Assembly (NCBI GenBank): GCA_018350325.1 | Contig: JAEVLN010000009.1 | Span: 2,478,459 to 2,542,458, forward strand | Direction of reading: 5' to 3' | Source: Globodera rostochiensis | Lineage: Eukaryota; Nematoda; Chromadorea; Rhabditida; Heteroderidae | Length of the DNA stretch: 64,000 nucleotides | Part shown: positions 1 through 11,442 of the stretch, piece by piece | How positions within the stretch are numbered: position 1 is the first letter of the stretch | How the letters are laid out: every line of letters begins with the position of its first letter | Made by a program: the position numbers and the translations under genes | The notes under the pieces: model-generated | What the model saw: the letters and a program-made list of their open reading frames with translations, nothing else | Told to the model about the DNA's origin: nothing | The model's database searches: none

Positions 1-723
1 TGCACGTATAAAAACTAAATATCAAAACATATAAATAAGATTAAAACTGTGGTTAAGTAATTAATCTCAAATTTTAACAATAATTGACAAAAATATTAAT
101 TAAAAACTTATGCAAGCATTGTTAAATAGATTACAGTATTTGTTGAATAACTTAACACATAAAAATATATTATAAATTACGCGAATAATTAATAGTATCA
201 AGATAAAAACAACTAAAACTAACCCATCATAAAACTAATACCTCAAATTTAAAATAAAAACTATATATTACTAAAATTTGTAGCAAAATTTTACTAAAAC
301 ATATAAATAAAATTAAAAGTGAAGAATGGCCAAATAAACATTAATTAACAGTTGAATGCGTAAAGCTTATAAGAGGTTAACACCTATAATTTTTTAAATT
401 TAAATATTTTATCAAAAGGTAATAGCAAAAAACTTTGAAAATAACAGAGCTGATCTCGCAGTATACTGATTTGTATGATCCATGCCTTGGCGAGCCGGTC
501 GAGTTACAAAAATTAAATATTCAAAAACAAAATAGAATACATAGTAATTATTTAAAATATCAACACAAACCTTTACTATAAATAAAACATTAATCCTCAA
601 ACCTATCAATAGAAATCATTCAAAATATCTCAAATAGCATTCGATATTATTTTAAAATACAATTATACTTCGTTATGGAAAAGAACAAGAATATGTGTCC
701 CAAATAGTGCTCGGCACGATACG

Positions 724-763
724 ATATTTCGATAAAAATATCGCGATATTGATATCGAAATAT
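724..763. repeat. Nested palindrome (ATATTTCGAT arms)
   Basis: Perfect 10-bp arms, ATATTTCGAT (724-733) and ATCGAAATAT (754-763), enclose a second perfect palindrome, ATATCGCGATAT (738-749). Runs of TATCGATA-type motifs of this kind are known near ends of hAT-like transposons in animals, so this may be a subterminal remnant; that assignment is inference. The A2 copy lies at about 19385-19424. Confidence 0.6.
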
Positions 764-765
764 AA

Positions 766-960
766 ACTTTTAATATAAAACATATTACAAAATTCCAAAA
801 ATCTGAAATTAATGACCAACCAATAGCTGATGATGTAGCAAAGGCAGCGGAAGATGAGTTAAAGGTTAGTAGTCGTGCCGATTTGCAAATTTAGGTGCTC
901 AAAAACAGTCAAAAGAACGAACTGGGACGACATTTACGCGCATTCTTAAAAGAGAAATAA
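766..960 (+). pseudogene. Relic coding frame, one internal TAG (A1)
   Basis: The frame is open from 766 to TAA 958-960 except for TAG at 892-894. It translates to a plausible soluble, charged protein. The first part contains IADDVAKAAEDELKVSSR and the part after the TAG contains ELGRHLRAFLKEK. G+C is higher than in the flanks. I do not recognise the family. It sits just downstream of the nested palindrome at 724-763, so it may belong to a decayed transposon. The A2 copy at 19427-19621 has the same frame and the same stop, so the break predates the duplication. Confidence 0.3.
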
Positions 961-1427
961 ATCATTGGTGTTGGAGGAATAAATACTCTTTTGCGGAAAT
1001 ACTAAAATATCGAAAAGGCAAAACAAATAAGCTGGCATAACTTTAAAAAATATAACAAAATGTTGAATATAAAATAGAAAAAATTAAAAAGTAAATAAAC
1101 AATAATAAGTAAAATATTAGACACGAAGAACAATGCCGGAGAATGCGTGATTCGTCATTAATTTAAAATATCACATAAGGATAGCTCAGCTAACAATTAC
1201 ATAAAACCAAATACAAATATTAATTTAAGGTAATTCCGATCTTTGGAAGTATTAGTTATAATGTTAGAAATAAACTTACTGATCACATTGCATTTACGAG
1301 GCTATTTTCTGTGAATCTTCCGAATAAGATATCTTTGTCAGCCAAACCAATTCTTAAAGATAATTTGGCTACAGCAAAGGCCGAATTTATTTTGTCTTAT
1401 GGCGCACAGCATTAAAATATTTAACTG

Positions 1428-1655
1428 AGGTTTTGTGAATTCGAAGAAAAATATACCAATTTAAATGAATAAAAAAAAATAAGAAATATAAAATGTATAA
1501 TATCAAAGCATTTTTCCAAAAAATTTAAAATAAAAACTAATCCTGTAAAATATTTAGAAAACATGAATCTATTATAATACAATTTGAAAAGTGCATTAAA
1601 TTATATTATAAATGACACATGTGAAGAAAAGGTAATCTACTATAAAGTTAATTTA
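1428..1655. repeat. Diverged inverted repeat, arm 1
   Basis: This matches the reverse complement of 14893-15214 in B1, sharing for example TTTTGTGAATTCGAAGAAAAATA, AAGCATTTTTCCAAA and GACACATGTGAAGAAAA. Indels are frequent and the B-side arm contains extra sequence. It is present again at 20095-20322 in A2. The divergence shows that this inversion or duplication is far older than the A/B block duplication. Confidence 0.75.
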
Positions 1656-1793
1656 AGTGTAAACAATAGGGCGAATGCCATCCGCAGGAAGCAGTCTAAA
1701 ATTCGAATTTTTAAACCGAGTGGCGGCATTTTTTTAATGCTGTGTCGAACAACGCTTATGTTGAAAGGCTGTTTATTTACAAGCCTTTTTTAA
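1584..1793 (+). CDS. Small 69-aa ORF, doubtful (A1)
   Basis: This TTG-start frame has a basic, somewhat G+C-richer core (NNRANAIRRKQSKIRIFKP) and a hydrophobic C-terminus. It is unchanged in A2 (20251-20460). No family is recognised and no ribosome binding site is visible. Its 5' part falls in a diverged inverted repeat shared with 14893-15214, where the frame is not kept, which argues against a conserved gene. Confidence 0.13.
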   Translation: MKSALNYIINDTCEEKVIYYKVNLSVNNRANAIRRKQSKIRIFKPSGGIFLMLCRTTLMLKGCLFTSLF

Positions 1794-2829
1794 TTTAAAA
1801 ATGGAATAATATTTTAATTTTAATTTTTTTCTCTTAATATATAATTTTCGTTTGGTTTGTTCATTTCATTGATTTTTTATATAATTTTAATTCACTCCTC
1901 AGACCCTATCATGTACGCGTAGTCGCTCCCTAAATATTTGTCCTTTAGATCATATTGTATTATTGTGATTTTTTTCATACCTTCTTGAAAATTGTCTTAC
2001 TTTTGATAAATTAATATACTCTTTTTATATTGGGTAGATTCTTTACTTTATTACATTAGCCAGGTGATCAGCTATTATTTGGTTCTCAGTTTCGCGCTTT
2101 CGGCAACTGCGGAGATCTTACAACTGCAGCTATACTACTTTTGTTTTAAAATAAAAGATTTGTATTATTTAAATTAAAACTATTTTATGCGTTACTATCA
2201 AATATCGATCGATTTGCAAAACATCGTGAAGCTTTGCTAATACTTCATTCACTTTATTCTAATAATTTGGAAAGGGTTTTATCAAATGACAAAAGATAAA
2301 TCAAAAACTAATTTAATAAATAAATAAATTTCATACCTTTAAATAATAGCTTGTTGTTTATTTATTATTTGTATCGATGAAAAAAAAAAGCCAAAACAAT
2401 CATAGAAGCTTTGTTTCATTTTGTTTTTTGAGGCGCGGATGCGTTAAGTTAATAAAAATAAAAATTCTAGCTGTTTTTCAAATTATCTAATTAAAACAAA
2501 AAAAAAACCTGCATGATAATGAAATCAATGGAAAAAATCAATTTCATCCTCTTATTCCCAGAGCTTAAAAGCATTTTAAATAAAATATTATTTTTAAAAA
2601 TCATTACAATATATTTTCGGCCCTCAGAGATTTTACACGTTCTCGTTACAGTTCCACCGATTGTATCAATTTGATTAAAATAACATTTTTAAAATGATCG
2701 TCATCCCCATTCGCATTTTATTCAACATTTAGCACTTCGGCACCAATTTATGGCCTTTTTAAATAATCTTATAGACAATAATAAGAAATGAAATTTTCCG
2801 TTAACCGGATTTAAAATCTGTTCGTTTAA

Positions 2830-2931
2830 GCTGTGCTTCGTGCTTCAGTCTCATTCTGTTCAGGCTGTGCTTCGTGCTTCAGTCTCATTCTGTTCAAGCT
2901 GTGCTTTGTGCTTCAGTCTCATTCTGTTCAA
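2830..2931. repeat. 34-bp tandem repeat, three units (A1)
   Basis: Units at 2830-2863, 2864-2897 and 2898-2931 each begin GCTGTGCTTCGTGCTTCAGT. They differ only by C to T in unit 3 and the last base of unit 1. The unit is much richer in G+C than its flanks. Because 34 is not a multiple of three, it would not keep a reading frame. Confidence 0.95.
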
Positions 2932-3197
2932 CGATTTTTTTTTCTTTCTCAATAAAATTGTGTGTCTTTTTATTTGACATTTTTTAGTTAATTTTATATT
3001 AAATTTTTTTAAAAAGTCAATTCATTTTGCTCTGAAATCTGATAAAAGAATAAACCGTTCTTACGAGCATAGTTTTGTGCAGGCAGCAGACGTTGAAGCT
3101 GTGAAAGTTAAACAGTGCCATTGATTTTTATTTTAAATGTTATAATATTAATTCGGCATTATGATTGATTATATTTAATGTTAAGTTTTTGTGAATT

Positions 3198-3318
3198 TGT
3201 AGAAGATCATTTTCACTCATTATTACAAAGTTTTTAAAACAATATTTGAATTTCATTAATTTTCCAATTCAATAAAATGTTATTTTTATTTTAATATTTT
3301 TTTGACTAGTTGTATTTG
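3198..3318. repeat. Second diverged inverted repeat, arm 1
   Basis: This matches the reverse complement of 15931-16055, sharing TGTAGAAGATCATT and CTCATTATTACAAAGTTTTTA followed by a GACTAGTTGTA block. It recurs in A2 and in the first ~200 bp of A3. Confidence 0.75.
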
Positions 3319-6221
3319 AAATTGTAATGTAGTATGCTGCATAGTATTTGAAAATACTGAAAAGTCCGCAAAAAATACAATAATAATTATTTAAGGTGGT
3401 TTATCTTGTCATTTATATCCATAAACCAATTAATAAATTGTGTCAACGCATCGGCCTCTAAAAAAATATCTTCATTTTTAATCAAAATTTCTTTTGGTAT
3501 TTTAATTGCCTAATATATTAAAATAAAATGTGAATTTTTGAATCGTAAAATCTTAAATTAATTTAAGAATTTTAAAAGCAAATGACACTTTTAAGTGTCT
3601 GTAAACTTTTGAATCTTTGGCATAAAATGTCATTCAATGTTATTTATTGTTACACATAAAACAGCCAATTGATTGGGATCAGCATTTAAGTTAAGAAATA
3701 TTATTTTTGTGCTGATTTAATCGTCTTCCCTCAGTGAAATTATTTTTGAACGAAGATATTCATACATTATATGTAGGGCGGCGATTTATATGGAAATCCA
3801 TATTTTTTTTGCGCACTTGAAATGGCTTCTAAATGCCATAAATAGTATTTTTAGCTTTGATTGGAGCTTCTAGAGCACATTTTATAATTCTTAGGGGTGT
3901 ATTTTTCGTTTTTATTGCATTTTTGTTAAGGAATTTTTGAACAATAGCAAAATATGGATAAAAATCGCGAAAGGCTAAGAACAAAAAATTTTTTTCCAGA
4001 GATTATAATGATGTTCTAATGTTTTTTATAAATTGTTTAAACACAAAATTGTTATAAAATTATATAAAGATAGAAAACTAACTATAAGGGAATGTGAAAG
4101 GTCATACTTGCAGAACAGCGCGAATTTTGACACGACGGCAACAAAGATGTTGCAAAACGAATAAAAGCCAAAAATAAAAAAATTAATAAAAAATAAGAAA
4201 GAATTTGTATAAATGCACTAAACAGGAATTAAATAAAGTAAATAACTACAAAAACGGGGTGTAGTGTTCGAGACAACTTGGAAACTGTTTGGCAATTTTA
4301 ACAAAATATTTTAATTTAAAATATTAAATCAACTGTGAATAAAAATGCAAGTTCTAAATTATTTGCTTTAAAATAAAATTTAAGTTAAATATTCCAGCAA
4401 TAAAATCTTAATTAGTGAAATTAAAATTGAAAATCTAGTTAAACATCAAGAAATAATGTTTTATTTGAAGTGAAAAATTTCTTGTTGGGTTTATCCAAGG
4501 ATTTACATTTTCGTAAAAATTTTAACAAAACTTAAAATTACCAACTTTGGGCTAAGCGAGGACTCTCGCGCGTACTTGTTTCCATACATGAGTCTGTCTG
4601 AACTTAACAGTTTTCGTGACGTGATTGATGCTTTTAAACCAAAATATTTAAATACGAACGTTAAAAGTTATAACGTCAATTGGCCATGGAAACGACAACA
4701 ACACAAGTTTTAACATTATTTATTTATTCGATCCTCAATTAAATATTAATAATAATTTTTTAATTTTTTCATCACGGCTACAAGCTCCCGCATGCGCCGG
4801 ATTTTTTGTCCAAAACCCAATTCAAATCAAGGAAGTTGAGTAATATAGAGGAAAAAAAAATTAACAAATGAATATTTTTTTATTAAAACCATAAATTTAT
4901 TAATTTTCAAAAGCTCTAAATCTTTTTTTAAAATTATATGTTAAAAAGTAAATAACAAATCCTTAAACAACAAAAAAGAAGGCTCTATTTAAATAAAACT
5001 ACTTTTAATCAATATAAAAATCATTATTAATAGAAGATAAAATGATTTGCCGAATTTCTATCAACTATAATTGAACTTTAATTGCAGTTTGATAATGTCC
5101 AAATTTAGTCCGCAATGAACATAAATTATTAAATTAAGCAATTGTTTTCAATCATTTGTTTTGTTGATTGATAATGATTTGTCTTTTTAATTATTTAAGC
5201 CAATAAGTTAATTAATATCAATGATATAATCAGCGGCTAACTTAATTCATCAATGATAAAAGTCATTTCAAAACTATATTTAAAAAATCAAACTAATTTA
5301 TTAATTCATTTTTAAATATTAAGAAAATAAAATCTGAAAATAAAAATATTTGGTCACAAACTAAGGCTAATGTAAATGAATTTTTTTAGCAACTATTTTT
5401 AAAATTAAATGACTTAGGTTTTTTGGACTTTTGTTTTTTTTAATTTTTTGATCTTATTTTTAATTTATTTTGATTTATTTTTTAGAATTGTTGCTAAATT
5501 TTTTTATCGAAATGCAAAGCAAACATACAGAAATTAATTAAAAGTTTTGAAACTATATCTGCTAATGAAGAAATTTATTTTCATATTATTATTTATTAAT
5601 TTGTTTTTTGAAAGTACGCTATTTTGCTTATTTTGGTTTGAGTGTAAAATCTTGACATCATAAATATTAAAATAAAATAATAAACCCCCCTTTAGAATGA
5701 TTTGTTTAAAGAGAAGATAATTATGTTTTTAATTTAGAATTGGGAAGCAGGGGAGCGATAAAAATCTGTCGCTTCTGTCCGCGACAAAAAAAGAAAACAT
5801 TATAAATGATTTTTATTAACTTTTTTGGCGTTTTTTAACTATTTATTTTTATTACTTTATTTTTCATTTTAAAATCGACGTTATTAGTTTTATTTTGGCT
5901 TTTGTTAGCATAGGTCCCGTGCTTTTTTAATTGCGTTGTTATTAATGAATTTATACGTATTTGAGTTTCAGCCAACCTGAAAAATACGAATTTAAAATTT
6001 TTATTATTTAAATAACATTAAGCAATGTATATGAAAACGAACAGAACTATTAAATTATTAAAAGATAATCTTGAAGATTATTAGAATCGATAAGAATTTA
6101 ATATTGAAACCAGACGCGCGCTTTATCTCCTATTGCTAACTCAGTACCCTGTAAGGTAGCGGTATAAACAAAAGTGGCACAATCACTATAAATAATAGCG
6201 CACCCAACCAAAACGAACACC

Positions 6222-6524
6222 ATGCTAGCCCTAATAGTTTTGTTGAAAATTACCTACAATAAGTTTGGAGAGATTGCTCAGAGAGGTGCTCCTATGCAAT
6301 TTTTAGACAAAATGTATCCATGTCGCGAAGAAGACGTTCTCCATTTGCCTTGCATCTGGTCAAGGGCCAAGGATCGGTTACCATTAACCGGCGGGAGCTT
6401 TTGGCCTATTCCCCAACGGAAGCAGAAAATAAAAAAAAATTCTCTAATAGCCACCGCGCACACCTGGGATGATGCAGCAGAGACGATCCTATTGAATTTT
6501 ACAAAGGGAACCGGTATGGTATAA
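6222..6524 (+). CDS. Conserved 100-aa ORF with a TilS-like motif (copy in A1)
   Basis: This is the A1 duplicate of 24836-25138. The frame is intact with the HTWDD form of the motif, and one Gln to Lys change makes a lysine run before it. Same doubts as for the A2 copy: the family P-loop is absent, the length is about a third of a TilS, and a competing frame overlaps. It ends before the A1-specific deletion, so this frame is not truncated, whereas the S9-like frame is. Confidence 0.27.
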   Translation: MLALIVLLKITYNKFGEIAQRGAPMQFLDKMYPCREEDVLHLPCIWSRAKDRLPLTGGSFWPIPQRKQKIKKNSLIATAHTWDDAAETILLNFTKGTGMV

Positions 6525-6619
6525 AGTCAGCGGTGGACATGGCCATAGCTAACATGCTTATGGCCAATAATCCTTTAAAAAAAGGATCCAAGAACATGAT
6601 GGCACCAGCTGACCGTTAA
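6320..6619 (+). pseudogene. S9-like frame with its 3' end replaced by a deletion (A1)
   Basis: The frame matches 24934-25272 up to the LKKG codons near 6588. There a deletion of sequence equivalent to 25203-25875 joins it to downstream DNA. It then reads through about 10 unrelated codons (ending APADR) to TAA 6617-6619, giving 99 residues instead of 112 and losing the KIGL and Q-x-F positions. The TGA codon at 6470-6472 is also present here. If the S9-like frame was ever functional, this copy is broken. Confidence 0.35.
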
Positions 6620-9172
6620 ATATTTTTAATGTACTCAAAATTCTATGCTTGAAGACGATGAATGTTTTAATGTTTAAATAGAAAAACTTGTAGGTGATAA
6701 ATAACAACTAATTTAAAGAGAAAAACGGTACAAGAATTAAACATTTATAAATGTCGAATATGTAATTGCTTCTAATCTCGTTAAATTTAAAAACTATATC
6801 CGCACAAAAGACCAATTTTTTATTCATTAATGCTTAACAAATTTGCATATTGTAAATTATTTATCATTGTCGCGCCTGCTAAGGCTGAAACAAAAATTTT
6901 AAATCTGAGGGGAAAAGCCTATAAGAAAATAAAAAAATTAAATAAATAATCAAAAATAAAATGAATCTTAAACAAAGCAAAACTTAATTAAGATAGCGAT
7001 AAAGATAAAGTTAATATATCAACAAACAAAAAAAGAATGATAAATCAATAAAGATTACTTTTTCCATTCAATTTAAGGTTGAGCTTAAATTTATGGATAT
7101 GCAATGCAGTATTAAAAACATTAAGAATATTTGTTAAAAGATATATTTTGATAAGTAAAATATTAAAGACAAGACCAACCAATTGGGGTTCTCTGGATTA
7201 GGTTATGGTTTGGGCTACAATTTTTTCGTCATTCTTCAATAAATAATAAAAGTAAATTATGAGACTGATCCAAAACAATACAAAAGCTATTTTAATTAGA
7301 AATAAATCAAAATGGTAATTCTTAAATGTTGTAAAATCAAAAATCTTTTAAAATATAACTTTTTAATGAGAATAATTAAACTATTATTAGTTTGTTGAAA
7401 GTAGCAAATACGAACCGAGTAAAAAAAATCAATCAATTTAAAAAAGAAAATTAATTATTAAAAATGATTGATTAACGAGGGGATTTGTTTTGTGATTGAT
7501 ATTTTTTAAAAATCGATTTATTATTATTAGTTTCTCATTATTATCATTGGGTTGTTAGATTATAAAATTACAAAATACTCTTTTCTGAGACTTATTGTTT
7601 TTTCTAAAACATTTTAATATTTGTTTTTTCTTGCAATTTCTGCCTGACGCGTTTTTTAGTTTAATCATTCTGCACCTGATTTGCACTCTTTATAGACAAA
7701 TATTTTTGCAAGCCTTTATTATTATTATTATTATTTTTTAAAATTATATTGTTTCTTCGCATTCGTCTCGGGCATGTGCAATGGAGTCCACAACCTTTCG
7801 TTGTTAACTTTTTGTCGGCAAATAACCTCTTTTAATTAGCGATTTCTTTTTTGTTGGCTTGCTCGCCCGTTTGCCGTTGGCAGTTCATTTTATAAGTTGA
7901 TAATTATTGATAAAGTAAATTTTTACACTTTAATTTCTAACCCTTCTTGATTCTTTCATAATATGGTTAAGCGTTTACAATTATTGATTTATTCTATTTT
8001 TGTTCTACGATAGGCGCCATTCTGCCCTTGTTCGGCCATGATATGCATTTTTAAAATTTTCAAATATTATATAAATTAGTTTATTTTAACATTTAGCTTT
8101 TTTTATTTTAAACAATTTAGATTTGGATCTGGGAATTAGATTTTATTCAAAAGAAATGCAGTTTTAGCCTTAAGTGTCATTAAATTTGTTTATGAATTTT
8201 AAAGTAATTTAATAAGGCAATCTTTTTTTCTATAATATATCAGCGAATTTATATTTAGTGTTTATGTTTAAAAATACGTATAGAGTTCCTTATCATTCAT
8301 TGCATTTTAAACACTTTCACATAGCCAAATTTTTTTTTGGATAATTAAGCATTTTTTATCGACACCAATTTTATTGCAAAATACTCGAACTAAACTTTTT
8401 CCTAATTAATTCAATGACATAGATATTTTGTATGCCTTAATTGGCGCGTTCCAGAAAATTTGTTTGGACCAGCCTTCACCACTCTCTAATGCCTCAATTT
8501 CGCCACAGTGGCTTGCGATTTCTGCACAATAAATGTTAAGAAAAAAGCCAAATTTATAATTCTTTTTTTATTTTATGAAAGTGACATTGCCTAGCCTTGG
8601 TGGCCCTTTTGTTACCGCGCTAATTTCTTGTTTCTTGTAGATTTTAATTAGTTTTTTTATTCTTTTTATATTTGCGTTTTTTATTAATGGTTTCATTTAA
8701 TACATGTAATTAGAATTATCCTCTTTTATTTTATTTGTCTTTTAACTAAGAATATAGAATTTATTTAAAAATTTTTAAATATTTAATTTATATTACTGTA
8801 ATTTTTTGTTAATTTTTGACGAACTGCTTCAATAATTTATTATTTGAAAATATATCTCGAATCTTATACTGATTCAACGTTACCTTCACTGCTGCTTGTA
8901 GAAAATATGCATTTAAAAAAAACAAAATTATAAACTTTTTAACATTTGTACATGATTGATAAATAAAATATAATGAAAATGAATTAAATAATTCAACTAT
9001 AAACGATATATAAAATTAAAAAAAAAATTTTGTTTTTTAAAGATTATGTGAGAGAGAGTCAATGTCCTCTCAACCCTCGAAATTTATAAATGACTTTAAT
9101 TGTCATATTTATTTATTAGCTTATTTAGATAGATGTAATAAAAATAAATTTGAAATGATTTTATTTACAAAC

Positions 9173-10704
9173 TTTATCAAACTTTTTTATGTTCAGTTGA
9201 TGCAGAATTATTATACTTTGATGGAAATGTTCTGAGCTCTGCACTGTTTTTAGTTTGTTAACCAAGCAAATTCGATGTAAAGGTTTTTTTCAATTTGATG
9301 CATATTGATGTAGTTTATTAGCTTTATAAAAAAGATATTCATTTTAAATCATTATCACTAGATAAATTACTAAACACTTGTCAAAATAGTTTAATTTTAC
9401 ATACAACCTCCCACAATTGTAAATAAACACTTTATCCTGGTTTGAATTTTATATACTAATAACGATCTATATTAGTGCATTTTTGTTAGCGTTTCTTTGT
9501 TTATATCTTATAGTTTATTCTTTTTGCGTATTTTTATTAGTATTTTCATTTAATACATGTAATTAGAAACCCTTTTTTTATATTTGTATATTAGTCTTAT
9601 TTTTAACACTTTTAGTATGAGCAGTGGAATATCTCAATAGAAATTTTTATCTTTATATATATATATACTTTTGCTATGAGAAATTGCTTTAGATATTATT
9701 TAGATGATATATTTTTTTATTTTTCAATTAATATGTTTTGTTTGTATTTTATGTATTTTTTGATTTAAAAAATTTTATTAGTTAATAGGGTTTAAATAAT
9801 TGTTTTATCTTTTTCACCGTGGCGACGAGGAACAAATTCTAATCACAGGATAAGCACGTTGGCATTAAATTAGGTAGATCATTATAATAATTTACTAAAC
9901 AACGAATCGATAAAAAAACTAAATCTTCGTTTTTTTGCACATTTTTTTTTGTTTGGGACAGTTATTCCTTCCGGCCTTTAAGTAAATAAAGAAAAATTTA
10001 ATTTGTTTTAAAGGGTTATTGTTTTTAATTTTAACGATTTATCAGACCCAAGAAAATTACATTTAATCTTTTGTTGTTGTAAAATATTTACTTTTATTTA
10101 TATGTCTTTATAGGTTAAAGTTTATTTTATATTTGTTGTATTAATAAAGCTTTAACTTTTGTTATTTAAACCTTGGAGGACAATGAGGTTGTCTCATTTT
10201 AAAATAAAATTTAATTTTTTGATTTATTCAAAATGTTAATTTATGTTGGTTTGCTATATTTATTTTAAATATTGGTTGCAGCCTTCGGTCGTCATCTAAT
10301 TTTGATTGCTGTTCGGCGTTAGTTTATGACTCGCTGCTTCAGAGTCCAAATTTATATTTTATTATTTTTATTTCCCCATTTTATTACATCAAATCTAAAA
10401 TAAAATAAATTTACATGTAATTTAAAAGTCTAAAACAAAGAAACAATTCGTTAGTAAATTTCAATAAAAAATGGATAATTCTTTTTAAATAAAGAGCTTA
10501 TAAAAATTTCGAACTAACTTTTTAGTGCTTAATATATCTTCCTCAAAAATTCAGCTTAACAATTAATAAAGCTTATCAACGACCGTCGACATTGTGAGTC
10601 CTAACACAAAAACCTAATAAGACATTATAAAGACTTGTATCTTTTATTTGTTTATTATATCAATTAGAAAATTAAATAAATATTATTAAAGCACCCCTAA
10701 TTGT
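9173..10704. other. Single-copy spacer between A1 and B1
   Basis: This AT-rich DNA has no supported gene. Positions 9460-9620 resemble 8640-8740 of block A, sharing TTTCATTTAATACATGTAAT, and look like an older diverged duplicate. Positions 9957-10075 are an inverted match to 60187-60290. A TA dinucleotide run lies at about 9654-9668. Confidence 0.7.
9957..10075. repeat. Inverted repeat with 60187-60290, arm 1
   Basis: ATTCCTTCCGGCCTTTAAGTAAATAAAGAAAAATTTAATTTG and the following AACGATTT..CAGACCCA..AAATTACATTTAATC are found as the reverse complement near the other end of the window. Divergence is moderate, with indels. Confidence 0.75.
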
Positions 10705-11232
10705 TTTGCACAGCTTCAACGGCAGCAGAAAATTACTATTATATGTTGCAAATATTTGGACGATTCATTTGGAACAATTTTTTTTAATTACGAAAAACAT
10801 TATATTCAAGCGAGGGGCGGACAAAAATATAACCCAATTAGAAATAAACAAAATAAATATTTAATTCTCAATTTTTAAAAAAACGTTAAATGGATTGTCT
10901 GTTGGCTAAAATAAAATTTAAAAATATAATTGGGAATTTTGAACTAACAAAACAAATACCGTAACAATATAAATCACAAATTATTGCAATTTTCAATTTT
11001 TCCAAGCAAAATAAATAAAATTAAAAGATAAATAACAATTAATTTTAAATGACTCACGGATTGAATAATAAATAAAAAAATAAATTAACAAGAGTTGTTA
11101 GAACATAAAATAAATTATTTTAAAAAATATAGAAAAACATATAATACAATTTATAAATTGTTGGCTTATTCAAAAAGACAACTCATTAACAATCAAAGAC
11201 ACAAATGATTGGAAATATTGCTAGTGGAAGTC

Positions 11233-11442
11233 TCACATATCTCTGATCTGCCAAGGAGACAACGAATTCAATAGCGGCGTGGACCTTACATGGAAATAAA
11301 ATAATAACGTATAATAAATATAAATTATATGCGACATCACCGGGCAGTTAAATCTGTTTTGAAAAAAAATTAGCCATCGAATCGCTGTGTATATCGCGTT
11401 TAATTGCAAAAATTTTATTAATAATTTAAAAATTAAAGTCAT
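11233..11442 (-). CDS. Short hydrophobic ORF, doubtful (B1)
   Basis: This 69-codon frame is rich in Ile, Leu, Phe and Tyr, as AT-rich DNA tends to encode, with a less biased C-terminus (VRSTPLLNSLSPWQIRDM). It is identical in B2 (39754-39963). It probably has one or two membrane-like segments. No family is recognised and no upstream signal is visible. It may be a chance frame. Confidence 0.12.
   Translation of the reverse strand: MTLIFKLLIKFLQLNAIYTAIRWLIFFQNRFNCPVMSHIIYIYYTLLFYFHVRSTPLLNSLSPWQIRDM

Larger units (their letters stand above)
1..9172. repeat. Segmental duplication block A, copy 1 (A1)
   Basis: The first base of the window aligns with 18648, and near-identical sequence then continues to 9172, aligned with 29394; the repeat may extend left of the window. 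Differences are mainly one-base homopolymer changes plus discrete indels. A1 alone keeps extra sequence near 5211-5235 and 5667-5705. It lacks three stretches found in A2: 25203-25875, about 25931-26390, and about 28343-28800. It carries a nested palindrome, a relic frame at 766-960, a 34-bp tandem repeat and the G+C-richer ORF island at 6105-6620. Outside those I see no gene. Confidence 0.93.

Noticed and set aside
2625..2700. Minus-strand string IDTIGGTVTRTC resembling a chorismate synthase motif
   Set aside because: Only about 15 residues match. Stops lie close on both sides and no other part of the family is visible.
2830..2931. CRISPR-like array
   Set aside because: The three 34-bp units are directly adjacent with no spacers, so this is a plain tandem repeat.
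3400..3520. Minus-strand 40-codon frame ending FLEADALTQFINWFMDINDK, present in all three A copies
   Set aside because: It looks protein-like, but it has a stop directly upstream, no start and no recognised family. Its persistence is explained by the duplication.
6240..6300. tRNA-Ser-like start GGAGAGATTGCTCAGAG in the island
   Set aside because: No matching acceptor stem, anticodon arm or T-loop follows. It is inside the conserved ORF.
7717..7733. ATT trinucleotide run (also 27465-27483 and 34665-34680)
   Set aside because: It is an ordinary microsatellite of variable length in AT-rich DNA.
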